From contig NC_045140.1 of NCBI RefSeq assembly GCF_008831285.2, positions 26,864,131 to 26,928,130 of the forward strand: a DNA stretch of 64,000 nt. The letters are read 5' to 3'. Each line of letters begins with the position of its first letter. Position 1 is the first letter of the stretch. Below are positions 1 to 13,239 of this stretch, piece after piece. The notes under the pieces were generated by a model. It was not told the DNA's origin. It worked only from the letters and a program-made list of their open reading frames with translations, and ran no database searches. The stretch is from Nymphaea colorata. Lineage: Eukaryota; Streptophyta; Magnoliopsida; Nymphaeales; Nymphaeaceae. Both the position numbers and the translations under genes were made by a program.

Positions 1-361
1 CCTTGTCCCCAACCCCCACACATAGAAAAGAGAGAAAAAGATAACACAACAGTTAATTGTCAATCACAACCAAAGTAAAACCAGGAGTAATCAGCATGAA
101 TTAAACCCCATTGCAGCCTAACTGTTAAGTGAACCATGGTTGAATTAAGTGGCATGCAGTTACTTCAGAGTAGTAGATGAGACTTCGAAGTACTGGTGAA
201 ACAGTCCCAGATAATAGAAAACAATCAAAATAAGTAAACTTCAACAATATACCATTACATATAAATGCAATTAAATTTAAAATGTGGAACCTTCACAGAT
301 AGTACTCAGAGACATCGACTTCACAATTGCTAGTTTGATATATTAGATAAAGAAACCTTAC

Positions 362-3300
362 AATCAATGGTAAAAATGACAGCCAAAAGTATGTGTGCCA
401 TCCTGCAATGTGAATACAGAAAAACTATATAAGATTAGCCCGATTCAACTCTTTAATGCAGTTGTTTCTTAAAAGTCAAAATGGAACTAGCATCGAAGAA
501 TGTCCCCTTCACATCATTCTTTTTTTTAACAAATGTGGTTTTTATAGCTCATTTTCAGGTTCCTCCCATGTAAGTTAGGTTTAGCTTAGGTTTTGGTTTA
601 AACTTTAAACCTCCAACTGTTTCCTATATCTGTAACTTCATACGTCATCCCAAAGTAAATGAGGATCAAGTAGCCGTGGGCATAGGAGGAGCTTCTCAGA
701 ACCACATCAAGATCCTCTCTCCCTCTCTCTCACCCACTTTTTTTTTTATCTGCATTGTTTTTATTGATCACTACATTTTCAGGTGTTTCAGGGATGTCCC
801 AACACTATCAAGCATCATATCTTCAGTAATTTTTAGTGAAAAGAAACTTTCCAATCGCGGTCTCCAGCCTTCAGAAAATGAGTCCAACTTTTCATTTATA
901 ACAGTTGAGTTCTGGGTGACAATGAGGAGGAGGATAAGTTCATGCCTGATAGAAGACAAGAAACACATTCAATAGCATGCTCATGCTCATCAACTATCAA
1001 ACTCACCACTAACATTCAGCAGCAGGAAAACAATGACAAACAGCCAGAGGTACCATCTGCATTTTGAAACCACTTTATCAGTATGCACCCTCAGGGAAAA
1101 TGCTCATGGGTAACACTAAAAATTGCTACCAGAACTTAAGCATGGAATGGGTACCAGAAATCACCTTATGCCAACAACCTTTCTGAAATCATCTTCCAAT
1201 GTTCGCATCATATACTTGTGAAAGTCAAAATCTTTATTGCGAGGGCAGTGTGTCTAAAATGAAAACGGATGAAATGCAAAAAAAATTGTCAAATACAAAA
1301 CAGGAACAAAGAAGCAACAAAATTTCAATACACAAAAAATTACTTCTCTCCAAAGGCTTCCTACCATAACAAATCCACGTCGCAAGGTAAAGTAATCTGA
1401 CCTGCTCACTGAATCATAAAATTGCTTGAAGAAAGACACCTATAATGAACAATACACATGGTAAGAGGTGAAAGGAAAATTGACTCAACAAGTTTTCATA
1501 AGAAATCTTCAATCCATAGAGATCTTGGATGGTTAAGTTGCATCATAATTGATGGACTTGAGTTCAAAAACCATAAATTTTACCCCAAACTTGCAAAGAT
1601 GAAATAATAAGGCTAATAATTTTAGATGTCCAATGGACTAGCAACTACGTGATTAGGTTGTTTACACGTAACAAAAGGTGACTGGCATAGTTGTGGAAAG
1701 GAAGTTCTTCTACAACTCCACTAAAAGTGGCAGCTCTCCCTTTCCACTTATGTGAGCCATCCAGCAATCATATGGATTGTCATTGCACAACTGCAGCAAA
1801 TTAAAATAACAAAACTTTTAAAGTAAAAGAAGGAATATCCTTTTCTAGTAAGAGATACAGTTAGGCACACAAGACATTGTTCTCGAGTAAATTCTCCAAT
1901 TTTTTTCATTTCAAAATCCCGAAAACCATTAGTATCATTTGGGTGAATAAAACCATAAAAACATTCTATCCAATCTTCTTGCTCAACTTACAAGACAAGA
2001 GAGAGAAGGGGGGAGGGAATCATTCTAAGTAAATTAATATAATTGTGAGTAAATGAGCAAGTAAGAGAATAAAGCAGCTTTTTATTAGAAAACAGAAGCA
2101 GTGGTGGTCCTTTTTATAATAGAAATAAAAAGATGGACAAACTAAGGCAAACTTTAACAAGGTGTTCTCATTTAGGAGGCTAAGCAATGATATACTGAGA
2201 GCATTGCTTGAAAGTATTTCCATCACTTAAAGAAAATTAGGCTCCAAGAGGATCTGCATTATAAAGCAGTCTAAGGCTGCTGGGCGAGCAGTCACAGTTC
2301 AACCTCTACATGCATCAGCTGCCTGGCACGAGCCAAAGCATGGCTCGCCCTATGGTGGAGTGATAAGCTGAGGGATTTTATGCATCAGGCAAGCAATGAA
2401 GTTTCTCGCCCCGGGTCAGTTAGTGTAAAGTATAAATACCAAAAAAAAGGTAAGAAAGTTTGCTGAAAGTAACAAAGAAACCATTTCTGTAGTAGTGCTT
2501 ATTGAACGTTTATCTGAAAGACTGAAACAGTGGCAAGGCTGAAACAATGTTCAAATCCCATGTCTTCTAAGTATCAATCCATTGTGAACGAAAGAAAGAT
2601 GCGTTATCTGTCATGTCCATCTTTGCTTCTACTTCTATACCCTTTATAGATGCTAGACATCATACTTTCATATGCTCAAACATTAGAAGCACACTTTTCT
2701 TAGATAAGATTCACTTTGAAATTAAAAAAGATCATAAACATTCAATCTCACCAGCAAAAGAATTAAAAAAAATCAAAACACACGAAGAAGAAGGAATAAA
2801 AAGAAACTATAATACAATTTACACCCTCTACACACTTATACAGATGGGAGACCTTCATTTCCACCGGTAAAGACGGTACATTCTGGCGTGAGTGTAACAT
2901 GTGATTCATGGTAACTACATGGCATGCATCAGAACCCTGAAGTTCCTTAGAGTGCTTGTGCGTTGCATGGTCATGAATACCCCATTTCTGCTTCATATAT
3001 CATCTGTTATTTGAACTGTTCTTAAGTTTTGTTTATACTAGACCTGAGACAACTGTGTTACACTGTGTTAATAAGAGTACAATAATAATAGAGGCTTTCT
3101 TTGACAAAACAGAAGAGGGAGGTAACATGTTGCCCTTGCCCCTCTACCTGACATTGTTGCAATGAGAAGAGAGCAACAAGGTAAACAATCAACCCATGCC
3201 TTGCTCTTTCATGTAATCTCCCTGACAGTTCCTCAGGAAGACAGAGCCAAGGGCCTGTAGGTTGTTGCATACTGCCCACTCCCTCAAATAGTCACTGCAT

Positions 3301-6300
3301 CCAAACTTTTTGAAATTGCCATCCCCCATCATCTGCCTGCAGGTCACACTTGTATGACACACAGACCATATGACATCAAGCCAAAGGATATTAAGATCAG
3401 CTTGCAACCAGCAAGACTATCAAGAACATTTTTCTCATAATATTTTCTTAAATGTATAACACTGGAAAAAACTCCTAAAAAATGTGATAATTTCTCAAGA
3501 TGAATCTTCACCAAAAGAGATTTTACAATTCACTTGCAGAAACATCAACAAATGAAAGCATGATATTAGTCTCCAAAAAGTTCCACAGAAAAAAAAATAC
3601 TGAATTACTTCCATTATATTCTTTGTTGGCCCCAGTGCCACCATTAACGATTTAAGGAAAAAAGTTAAAACAACATCAATAAGAAGAGATTGACATACTG
3701 TCCACCTAAGAATACCAAACTTTGACCAAAAGCCAGCTGCATGTTCCCTCAGAAACTCAAGATGGTGGTGGACATGCCCTGATGCGACTGCACATGAATT
3801 TATCTGGGACATTTTAGACACAGAAGCATGTTTCTAATTTCAATTTGCCCACTCAGGCAACAAATAATATTTGAAATTTGGTTACTTAAATAGTCATGAT
3901 CTAAGGTATTCTACACCAAGAGAAACGATGCTAACTTACCCATCTCAGGCTTTGAAATGTTCTGCCTAACAGAGTCCTCCCATTGCTTCCATTCACGAAT
4001 CTAATAAACCAAAAGTTAACATTCGGTGATGAAAAATGTAGACTTAAATGAGTGGATCAAAACCAACACTCAAAAGTACCTTGAAATTAATATGGTTGTT
4101 CTTACCTTTATGCCTCCTAGAACCATTGTAGTGGCACAAAATATCACATGAACAACAGCCAATACAAAAATAAAAATGTGCAGCTGATGAAGTGCCTCTA
4201 GAGAAAGTAAAGGAGAAAACCCCTGGACAACAGGGAACTTATCAACACCATACCATCATTATTCTTAATGCAAATGAACGTAACAAGCTCAACTACTGTT
4301 ACAACAAAAGTCATGAAATTGAGATTTGGCACAGATGTACCATAGATGATAGAACAGTTTCAGCACCAAAAGGGAACATAACTAATAATTAAAAAAAGTG
4401 TGCATGAGACTGAAAAAAAAAAGATAAAAGATAAAAGAGGACAAAAATGGATCTATGTCAATCTCATTTTTTGCATTATGGAATTGCTCATGTACGACAG
4501 TTCGGCAGTCTGCACTTGTTTACTTGAGGACTATCAACAGCAATACTTTCCAATGAAGATATTTACAGAAAACTAGAATGTCTCCAAATATAGCAAAAGC
4601 TGGTAAAGGTTCTAGACACACCTTGCAAGATATGCTACAGAACTATATACCATTTTAACAAGCTAAAAGAAAATTATAATTTTGCAAATGGTTAATGAGA
4701 ATCAGCAACCAACCTCCATTCTCGAGTCTGGAATGTTAATGTTCTCCTCAAGGGTACGCATCCTCACATCTTGGACCCCAGGTCTAAGAGCTGAAGCAGC
4801 TCTGATGTTAAATGTAGTGTTTCAGCCCAAAACTGACATGAACCCAATTTGGTGGTTCCCCCTAAACCCCCCCTCCCCCTTCCTTCTTTCCCCTAGGTTT
4901 GAGAGACGAAATGGTTCTGATGTTAATAACTGTAATGATATCCCAAGACGGATGTGAATGGAATTTGGTGACCCTTTGCCTTGGCAAGTTTCTAGTTTGC
5001 ATCTTGAAAGGAAAGAATTAAGATACAAAATAGCAAGAAACTTGGGCATATATATGGTCATGAAACTTTCTCAGGATCTTAGATGTAAGACAATTCTCGA
5101 GTCATTCTTACACTTGGGATGTTAACAAATTGATGAAGCAATGGATAGAACTCCAAAGGAAAATTAGATTTTTATTACAAGCACATCCCAAGATGGATCT
5201 TTTAGATCTCCAAACTGAAAGCAAACAGCAAATGTCTACCTGAGAAAACTACCAAAAACACCATTAAAGCAAATAGTGAAGTTGACACTCTGAAGCTATA
5301 AGAATCTGTGATTTTAACCACCCTAAGCTTCCAATAGTGTAAGAATCATTTAAAGCAAATATCAGCACTGAGATCTATGCATAACTCAAGCTGGCTGTCA
5401 TTTCAACAATTGTGGCCTTGTGGATCCTTTCTACAAGGGTCAAGCCCGTAGCATGAGTATGAAACTATGAATAAAAGAAATGAGATGAAGTAAAAACACT
5501 GCAATCTATACATGATCATTTGAACTTTTACCTGGTTGTGGAAATGCCATGATATTGGAAGCAACATTAAGTGCTTTATGCATATAACCAATGTATCAAA
5601 AATTCCTGTGGTAATTTTAGCATGCAAAGTTAGCCCTTAATCGAGGACCATAATGTATCAAGCCTGGGCAGCCCATTCCGAGATAGAAATCAGGCCTTCA
5701 TTCCAGGTAACCTTTCCTATATTTGAAAACCTTCCCTTTGTAAATGTAGGTCTTCCTATATCACCCTGTCTGCAACTTGAAGTGCAAATGTGGAGCTTAT
5801 TCTGATATCACAGATTAGATACCTGGCCAACATGCCAAAAAGCCCACGACTGATTTTGGCACAGAAATATTATGTCATTAAAAGTTAAAACATTAGGATC
5901 CTAACACGAAGAACCATTTAAGAAATGAAGAACATGGATGATTTCTAAGGAAAATCTTGTATATAAAAACTAGATTTTGACACCTATAAACACGAGAACC
6001 TTGGCTGCCTGCACTCTTGTCCTCTTTTTTTGTAGAATCTTCTCCCTTTAAAATCTATTAGACTGTAGCGAAAGAAAGGAGCAGTAACGTTTCTCAAGTT
6101 TGCGGAGGTTATGTATCAGCTTCCAATAAATATGTATGTGGGACAAAATCTAAGAATCCTGTACCGGTAATTAGATTATGGCATTTACATGTATGAGGTT
6201 CACATTTCTCTGGTACTTCCGAGCCTTCTTTTTGATAAATCTAACCTCGTACATGGACTCAGAATGGCTAAAAATGCTGGAGTCATGAAGACCGTATATC

Positions 6301-7253
6301 TAGATTAGACTTTGTGAACGACAAAGTTAAGACCATTGAAAGTGTAATGTACACTAGAGAAGTTCATGACTTTCTTTTCAATCCAACATTTTTGGATATA
6401 CAAATACGACATTTTTCCATGTTAGATTCATCAAAAACAGCTCTGAACGCTGAAGATAACTGCAAACAGACCAGACACTACCAGACAAAGCAGACTGCAT
6501 AATCTAAGAATCCTATACATATTAATTAATGAACATTCAGAACTTTAAAAAATGTAGCATACCCGCTGACAATGTGTTCCCTCCACGCTTCCAGCCAAAA
6601 GCCGTCTTCCACCAGAAGAAACTTTCTGGTTGTGGCTAGCTTCGTTTGTGTATTCGAGCTTGCACGGAAGCATGTATCCAGTAGCAGTCGTTGGAATGCA
6701 AATGCGACTAATTGAACCTTGAAACACAGTCAGCAGCAACGAAATAAAACCCAGCAGCATCAACTCTGCATTGAAACAGCAGCGTAAGTCATTTCCTTTT
6801 TTTTTTTTTCCTTTTGCTTCTTTGTAAGAGAAAAGAAGATATCAAACTAATGGTCACTCTTGCTTCAGAAACGACGAGAAAGATTAATTGCCAAGATGGT
6901 GTGCAGCGAGAGAGGGAAATTAACGCTTACCATCTTTGAGCTTCTGGAGGGCCTCAAATAGTGCATTCTGTTTCTGTTTCTTCAATGACTACAACAAATT
7001 AAGAACAAAGAATATAACGAAGAACGTGAATTCAACATGGTGTCCAGAACCAAAATACAGTGGCCCTCCAAGAAACATGAAAAGATAAACGCGTCACCAC
7101 CAAAACCACCCAATATAAGGAACATAAAGGAAGGAAGCTACCTTCCCCAAATAATGGATGCCTCGCTCCATAATTGAAGATAAGACAATGATGACCAAGC
7201 AGACGACAGCCACCACCCATGTTGGTGTATACTCGAAGGAAGAAGTTGCCATT
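362..7253 (-). CDS. MLO-like seven-transmembrane protein (N-terminal exons, 3' end off window)
   Basis: This is an MLO family protein: a plasma-membrane seven-helix, calmodulin-binding protein linked in plants to powdery mildew susceptibility, pollen-tube reception or root responses, depending on clade. I read ten exons on the minus strand: 7143-7253, 6931-6988, 6563-6765, 4106-4222, 3940-4000, 3699-3787, 1365-1439, 1165-1253, 1007-1056 and 362-402. All phases agree and give about 298 codons. Family signatures in order are EYTPTWVVAVV (first helix), LLGFISLLLTVFQ (second helix), CIPTTATGYMLPCK, ALHQLHIFIFVLAVVHV (third helix), IREWKQWED, SFFKQFYDSV, DFDFHKYMMRTLEDDF and GWHTYFWLSFLPLI. The start is the ATG at 7251-7253, directly before the conserved N terminus. 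Later helices and the calmodulin-binding tail must lie left of base 1. Introns are large, about 2.3 kb each between 4.2 and 6.6 kb and between 1.4 and 3.7 kb. The family is certain; the clade was not assigned. Confidence 0.93.
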
Positions 7254-8789
7254 GTTCTCACGTTGGTGAAACGACGAGGAATGGATGGACAATAAGACCA
7301 ATGGAAGAGTTTCAGTGGGCTTAAAAGGGAGAAAAAAGACAGAATTCACAATGACCAACATGTTTTGGTCTGGATGTGAGCAAGGAATAAAGAAAGGAGT
7401 CAGAGGTATCTCAGTTAGCGTGGGCCTGTTGGTCAGGCATGCGATGAAGAAGAGAGAGCAGCAAATAATTTGGAAGGCAGCGAAAGAAAGCAACAGGAGA
7501 AACAGGATGTAGGCGAGAACGAAACGAATATATGCCTTCCTGGACGACCCCTCTGAAAACAGAACACGCCGAGAAAATTTCCTGGGAAAGAAAAGAAGCG
7601 CGAATTGGTATATTTCACCTTTACAGACTCCCACCCATTGTTTCGCATCTCTGTATGGAAAACTCTTCCCGCACGTCGCTCTCAGTCGAGCCCTTCCAAA
7701 AGACACTGCTGAAGATGTATATCCAGAAGAAGAAGAGGCGACTACCCTTCTAATTCAAGTACCTTTCCATAAAGGGTGCTGCCCAATGGACTCGAATATT
7801 TTTGATAATCCATGTTTCGAAGGCGGCTTCCTTTCAACAACTTGCCGAAGATCGTTTCCGCCAATCGAAGTATGGTGGTACCAGTGACGATTTTTAACTA
7901 AAAGGGAGCGATGAATCCATCTCGTTTCCTACGTTCTTTTTTGTGTGCTTTTTATGTATGTGAGGTGCAATCATACACACACACAAAAATACTCGAACTG
8001 CCGATGGGCACTTAATTCCAGGATTTTATGCTCATTCATTCGAACAATTTTTCTCCAGTACGGGGCTCAACAAGTGCATTTTTAAAGTGGACCCTTCGTA
8101 TCAATGAAATGTTACCTAGTTTCGCATAACTTTGTTCTTAAAAAAAATAGGGAGTGACTTCAAGTGGACTCGGGAAGATACATTGCTTCTATTGGATACA
8201 TAATCACATAAGCCTCACACACACACCGTTGATAGCTATCCAGAATGTTTTGGGATGACAATGGACCTAAAGTGTGGGCATTTGTTTCAACCGCTGCCTC
8301 ATAGATCCACCCATTTTCAACTGTAAGCCCTACCGATCAAAGGAAAATGCTTAATACGCGTTCCAGGTAAACGGAGTCTAAAAGCTCCCGTAAGTCACAG
8401 CTGCCCTGTCTCCCTCTGCTAGGCCCCAAACCAAGCCAAACAGGTTTGACTGTTCTAATTTTTTGTGAATGTGGTTGTGACTATCGGAAGAAACATTCCT
8501 TCGTTCTATATCAGGAGCCTTCCATGGCCCCATGGGATTTGTAAATCTCTAAAAGCGCACTCTCTAAGAACTTTTTGAACCATGGATTTTGACAAAAGCA
8601 ACTAACAGTGCTCAATTTTATTCAAACTGTTCTGTACAAATGACTTTGTTTGAAGCTGTCTCAGATTATCATGCAATTTTGCTTGGCAGGAGTAAAACAA
8701 TCTCAGAATCATTATTTGATGATCGCATACGAATGAGTTGTATGCCAAATATTGATGGCATTACAGCTGGATGAATGAGATGGAATTGT
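7254..8789. other. spacer upstream of the MLO gene
   Basis: This stretch lies between the MLO start codon and the duplicated 3' end of the QWRF gene. It should contain the MLO promoter and 5'UTR. Open frames on both strands around 7.28-7.75 kb overlap each other and carry no domain I recognise. A short (AC) run lies near 7.97 kb. No gene is supported here. Confidence 0.4.
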
Positions 8790-9177
8790 TTATTGTTGAA
8801 GCTTTGGTTGTCCTGAATGGCTTCGGTTGCTTAGTTGAACCAAGTTACTCCTCAAGCTGCACTCGCTCTATCAAAATGTTGTTGTTTTGAACCATGCATT
8901 TTGACAAAATCAACAATAATCTCTCAACTTTATTCAAATTGTTCTGTACAAAGACTTCGTTCAAGCTATCTCAGATTCTCATGCAATTTTGCTTGGCAGG
9001 AGTAAAACAATCTCAGAATCATTATTTGATGAACGCATACGAATGAGTTGTATGCCAAATATTGATGGCATTACAGCTGGGTGAATGAGATGGAATTATT
9101 TATTCCTGAAGTGTTGCTTGTCCTGAATGGCTTCTTCGGTTGCTTAGCTGAACCAAGTTACTCCTCAAGCTGCACTC
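8576..9177. repeat. tandem duplication of QWRF-gene last exon and 3'UTR
   Basis: Two direct copies of about 290 bp lie at 8576-8864 and 8888-9177, offset by about 312 bp. They share long identical blocks, such as the segment around GGCATTACAGCTGG, and differ by scattered substitutions and small indels. The right copy contains the end of the QWRF/AUG8 coding sequence plus 3' flank. The left copy keeps an open reading frame over the same part. The 23 bp between them are not part of the repeat. The high identity in non-coding parts suggests a fairly recent duplication. Confidence 0.9.
8790..8867 (-). other. potential alternative terminal exon (copy of QWRF exon 6)
   Basis: Read on the minus strand, the left duplicated copy begins after an AG acceptor-like dinucleotide at 8868-8869. 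It encodes SECSLRSNLVQLSNRSHSGQ, then PKLQQ and a stop codon (8790-8792). The phase is 0, so it would join in frame to the CAG that ends exon 5 at 9265. The normal exon 6 encodes a closely similar tail ending in TLQE. The frame is still open and the tail only slightly diverged, so use as an alternative 3' exon is possible. The acceptor context (GATAG) has only a modest pyrimidine tract, and no transcript evidence is available. It may equally be a silent relic. Confidence 0.4.
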
Positions 9178-12100
9178 TTGGATCTGCGACAATGATTTAC
9201 AGGTATCAATAATTTGACTGACTTCAGAAGGAGGAACAGACACGTTGTAGGGGTTTTGGCTTACCTGCAAGGCATGTGCCATGGACAGTAGAGCTTCACA
9301 ATCTTCAACCATTGCTTTTTCTCTGTTTACAATGGATGCCAGTGCTGATGCGTTTGAACTCGCTGCTTCCACCTGCTCATAAGAGTGTGTACAAAAGCTT
9401 TTGTTAGAGTCTGTCTACGCAACCTTTCTGATGGGGCCTGGGATGTGCTAGCATACCATTGGCATGAAGTTTTGCACGTAACAAGAAATAGCTTGTAGGT
9501 TATCTGCTCCTACACTAACAGCCTGTTGGATTGCTTTGCAATCTACCTGCAAAACAATATTAAACAGTTAACCATAAACGAAAATGACTGAATAAAACTA
9601 ATATGTGAACTATTCGACATATGACATGCAACCGCAAGTGGGGAGAGAGAGAGTACACCTTTACATCTCCATCTATAGGGAGTCTGACTGTAGCGTCCTG
9701 CAAAGCTTTTGTCGCTTCTGAGAGAGAAGCTAGGTATTCCTCTCGCAGGTCACTCCATGCTTCCAAATGTTGCATCTGGATAATGTAATTTACGTATCAG
9801 AGAATGACCCTCATATGACAGTTTTATGTTTCATCGTCAGATTTCTCATAGTTACTCCTTAAAAGCTCACAAACTCCCATGCCCCACCAATGCAACGAGC
9901 AAAGGTTTGGAACTTTGGGGTCCCTGGAAGACTACACGTCAAAATTTATTTTAGGCGAGTCTCGGCCTGTTCTCCGAAACCTAATGTATAATGGCATCCA
10001 AGTAGTGTAAGAACTTCACATTCATGGCATCCGGGCGTCTGTTTGCTTGAATGCAAAAACAGTGAAAACCACCTGAATGTATCCTCAAATTTATGCCGTC
10101 TACACTCTGACGCTCACATTGAGCAGGAGACCGCGCAGGTACCCAAACATATTATTAAGCAACAGCTGAAATAGAAAAACAGTGCTTATAACGCTGAATA
10201 TTTATGATCAATTTAGTGACAATCTGAAAAAGGGCCAGACGTATGTGATTCATTTGCTTACGGGTTGACATGTAATATCTTACAATGCTTTTTTCTCAGG
10301 CCATCCTCATTCAGGTGTCCACTTGGTAAACAGCGTTTTTGGGGAGTCTGAAGCCAGTGAAATTAGTTTCCTGACCCCATAGTAGCATGTAAATGACTTA
10401 TTATTAACTGGGTTGTTTCTCCAGATGCCGGAATCTCGGTTTCTCATATTACAGCAATTATGAAGGAAATGATCCTCGTGCTATCCTTTGCAACTAGAGC
10501 TGGTGAAAGCAGAGCAGCAGCGAAGATAAGCGGGAAGCTCTTCACTCCACAACCCAATTTTCTTACCATCCAAACCAAAAACACATTTCGACTAGCTATG
10601 AAACGTTACCGAAGAGATAAAACAATTAGGAAGCTTACTTGTCCATCAAGAATGCTGCGTATCCTGCGGGAAGCTTTGAGTCTCTCAATTTCAGCACGTT
10701 TGCTGGACACAGACTGCTGCATTTCTGAAATTTTCGCCCACAAGCAATGGAGCGATCTCTGCAGAGACACATGAAACCTTAAATCAGCAATCTTCATAGC
10801 ATATTGAGCCAAGGGAAGACTGGAGACCAGCAATGTGGAACACCACTTCATGAAACCATGGCCCTTGGAGAAAACATAAGAGAAAACGCCAAAACACCAC
10901 AAGTTTATATATGTTTTACGTAAAAGGATATTGCCGGACTTATTGGATGTGTTGGAATTGCATTATTCAGGAGGGCGCATGTTCACCATGTTCTGTCCTG
11001 GTTGTCCCAGTATAAAGACCTCGCGATATTAAAGTTATTCAAGTATAGATGTTGTCGTTTTTCATTCATTATTGAACTAAATGGCAATAAAATTATTCCA
11101 AGACAGCAAAATTCTGGAACAAACCTCAGCGGAAATGGTTTGTGCATGCATAGCAGCCTCTGCCTTTGCATTTGTAAATCTCCATTGAAGATGGCGATTG
11201 TAAAGCAAGCGAAGAAGATGAGCATCTTCTTGATGGCCAGACAACTTCTTTCCTCTCTTCATTGGCTCAACAGCTGGTTTCATAACAGAAGCAACATTCT
11301 TGGCATTTGATGGATGTGGTGGCAGATACGTGCTACTTGTCTTGGTGGGGCTCGGGTAGCACTTCGACGCTGTGACAGATTTGCAGACTGACTTGCTTGG
11401 GCTGTCAGCGAAGATAGATTGTTGACAACTTAACAGAGTTGAATTCAGAGATCGGCTGCACAGAGGTGCCACCGACTTATGATACTGATCACCAAAGGGA
11501 TCTCCACTGGTGCTGCGACTCATTTCTACTAATGTTTTTCTGGACATGGTCGGCAATAGATCTGACTCAGGCATTGAAGATCTGCAGCCATGCATTGCAC
11601 GACCTTTGCCAGCATTGCTGCCATGAACTGGAAGAGGAGGACTGTCGCATATGATTGCTTGGCTGCTAATGGTGTCACTTGAGCACCCCCCACGAACTGT
11701 TTCGGCGTTTAGTCCACATCCAGGAGCTTCATTCTTCCCAGGAACTAGACCATTCGATTGGACCAGCCTAGCAGCAGCCGTAGTTGAAGCAGAGGAGACC
11801 ACTCCTCCGTGCGGGTTATGTCTCAAAAGGTTCTGGCTGTACACGAATGTTGTTTTCGGGGTCCGGCCCACAGTTGAACGCTTGGGAATCATGGTGTTCA
11901 TTACTTTCCTATTTCCGTCCAGGGGATCGACATTCTCAGTTAGCTCCACAATTTCCTTCGACTGCTTCGCTCCTCGTCTCTTCCCCTGCTGTAGACCAGA
12001 CGCGAAGGGGGACGGGTGAAAATTAAACTGTTGATTTATCGCTGGCCGGAGAGGACGACTGATGATGCTCCTTCCTCCATCGGGCTTGATAGGAGTCGAG

Positions 12101-12483
12101 TCCAAGCTCGCGCAATCGTCGTCAGTGTCGTCGCCCTCACCCTCGTCGTCATCAGTGCTTGGGCACGAGTTACTTGCCCGCCTTCTCAACGCCGATTGCG
12201 AACCCCTGAGGTTGGTACCAAGAGAAGACGACGATGAAGAAGATGAACAAGAAGAGGGAGGAGGAGCACGCCTCGGGATTGGGCACTTCAGAGAACCAGG
12301 ACAATCCAAGGAAGTGGAGGAAGAAGAAGATGAAGAAGCCGGAGCGACGGGCGACATAAACCTAGAACTGACCACCCTCACTCTGGGCCGTCGATGCGCC
12401 GCTCCCTTCTTCTTCTCACAGGGTTCAGCATCATCGTTTTGGGTTCGGACTTCTGTTTGTCGGGATTCCAGAGCTTCCTCCAT
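9100..12483 (-). CDS. QWRF motif-containing protein (AUG8/EDE1/SCO3 family), microtubule-associated
   Basis: The QWRF family includes AUG8, EDE1 and SCO3. Its members bind microtubules, and AUG8 and EDE1 act in the augmin complex that directs gamma-tubulin to spindle and phragmoplast microtubules. Exons on the minus strand are 11125-12483, 10639-10758, 9659-9775, 9457-9546, 9265-9372 and 9100-9183, giving about 625 residues. Exon 1 encodes a basic, Ser/Pro-rich, low-complexity N terminus of about 400 residues (poly-Ser near residues 50-57 and 77-88). The defining motif LLYNRHLQWRFTNAKAEAA lies close to the end of exon 1. Exons 2-6 encode the helical, coiled-coil-like C-terminal part, including SVSSKRAEIERLK, RLPIDGDVKVD and ECSLRSNLVQL. 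Reading straight through exons 5 and 6 is possible because the 81-bp intron 9184-9264 (GTAAGC...CGCAG) has no stop; family comparison favours splicing. The start is the ATG at 12481-12483. Confidence 0.9.
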
Positions 12484-13239
12484 TGTAGCCGGTCTGAGAA
12501 ACCAGAATCGAATCGAAAATACCCACTTGGTGACCGATCAGGGGATCCCCTCTTCCCCGTTCAGCATAGATAGCAAGAGAAAGAGAGAGAGACCGTTGTC
12601 GGGGGAGTTTTCGAAAAAAGCGCCTCCGCCCCCGCAACGGCTCTAAAGAGCGAGGAGTCCAACGGTCAACTGAGGGTCCTGGCCCCTTTCCGTCGGTGGG
12701 GGTTTCACAAATGACGCCCTCACGCCGTCGCAACGGCTCGGAGCCTCCTCCGCCTGTTTTCTTTTTAAATAGTTCAACGGTTCATTTTAGAGTTTGTTTT
12801 CCCCTTTTTTTTTTCTTGTCAACTGTTGTTATTTTAAATCCCAGCAATGCGAGTCATTTATCTAATTATCTTCTCCCCTTTTATCAACATCATCATCATC
12901 AGCTTCTCTTTTAATGCAGGAAGATAGGCTTCCAATCCTTATTGCAATTATTGGATTATAATCTTATTTCTATGGCAACATTTCTTTCTCTTCCGATGGC
13001 AGAGTCGTAAACTTTTGTATAAGATAAAATTTGATGCGACCATTAAGTTATAAATAACTATTAAGTCCGCCTTCCATCAGAAGCATCACACTTTTTCGAA
13101 ATTATCTTGAAGAAAACATGCAATTCGACGATTTCAAGTTATCGACTTGGGGTTCAGCTGTCTATAATTTTTTAAAAGCAGCACTAGTAAAGAACCCACT
13201 AAATTCATTCTTTTTAAGGTCAATAGAAAAACTAGTTAA
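12484..13239. promoter_or_regulatory. 5' flank of QWRF gene in a divergent spacer
   Basis: This is the left part of a roughly 2-kb head-to-head spacer between the QWRF gene (minus) and TYW1 (plus). It contains a pyrimidine-rich stretch near 12.78-12.83 kb, a CAT triplet run near 12.89 kb and a TTTAAATAG block near 12.765 kb that could be a weak minus-strand TATA element. Open frames overlapping the QWRF exon 1 on the other strand reflect its GC-rich low-complexity coding sequence. No independent gene is seen. Confidence 0.4.

Noticed and set aside
7032-7706. 224-residue minus-strand open frame around MLO exon 1
   Set aside because: It overlaps the MLO first exon in another frame and has no family features. 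The exon chain giving MATSSFEYTPTW fits MLO exactly.
12062-12646. Long plus-strand open frame opposite QWRF exon 1
   Set aside because: It is Ser/Glu-rich low complexity produced by the GC-rich Ser/Pro coding sequence on the minus strand. The QWRF motif and splice phases prove the minus strand is coding.
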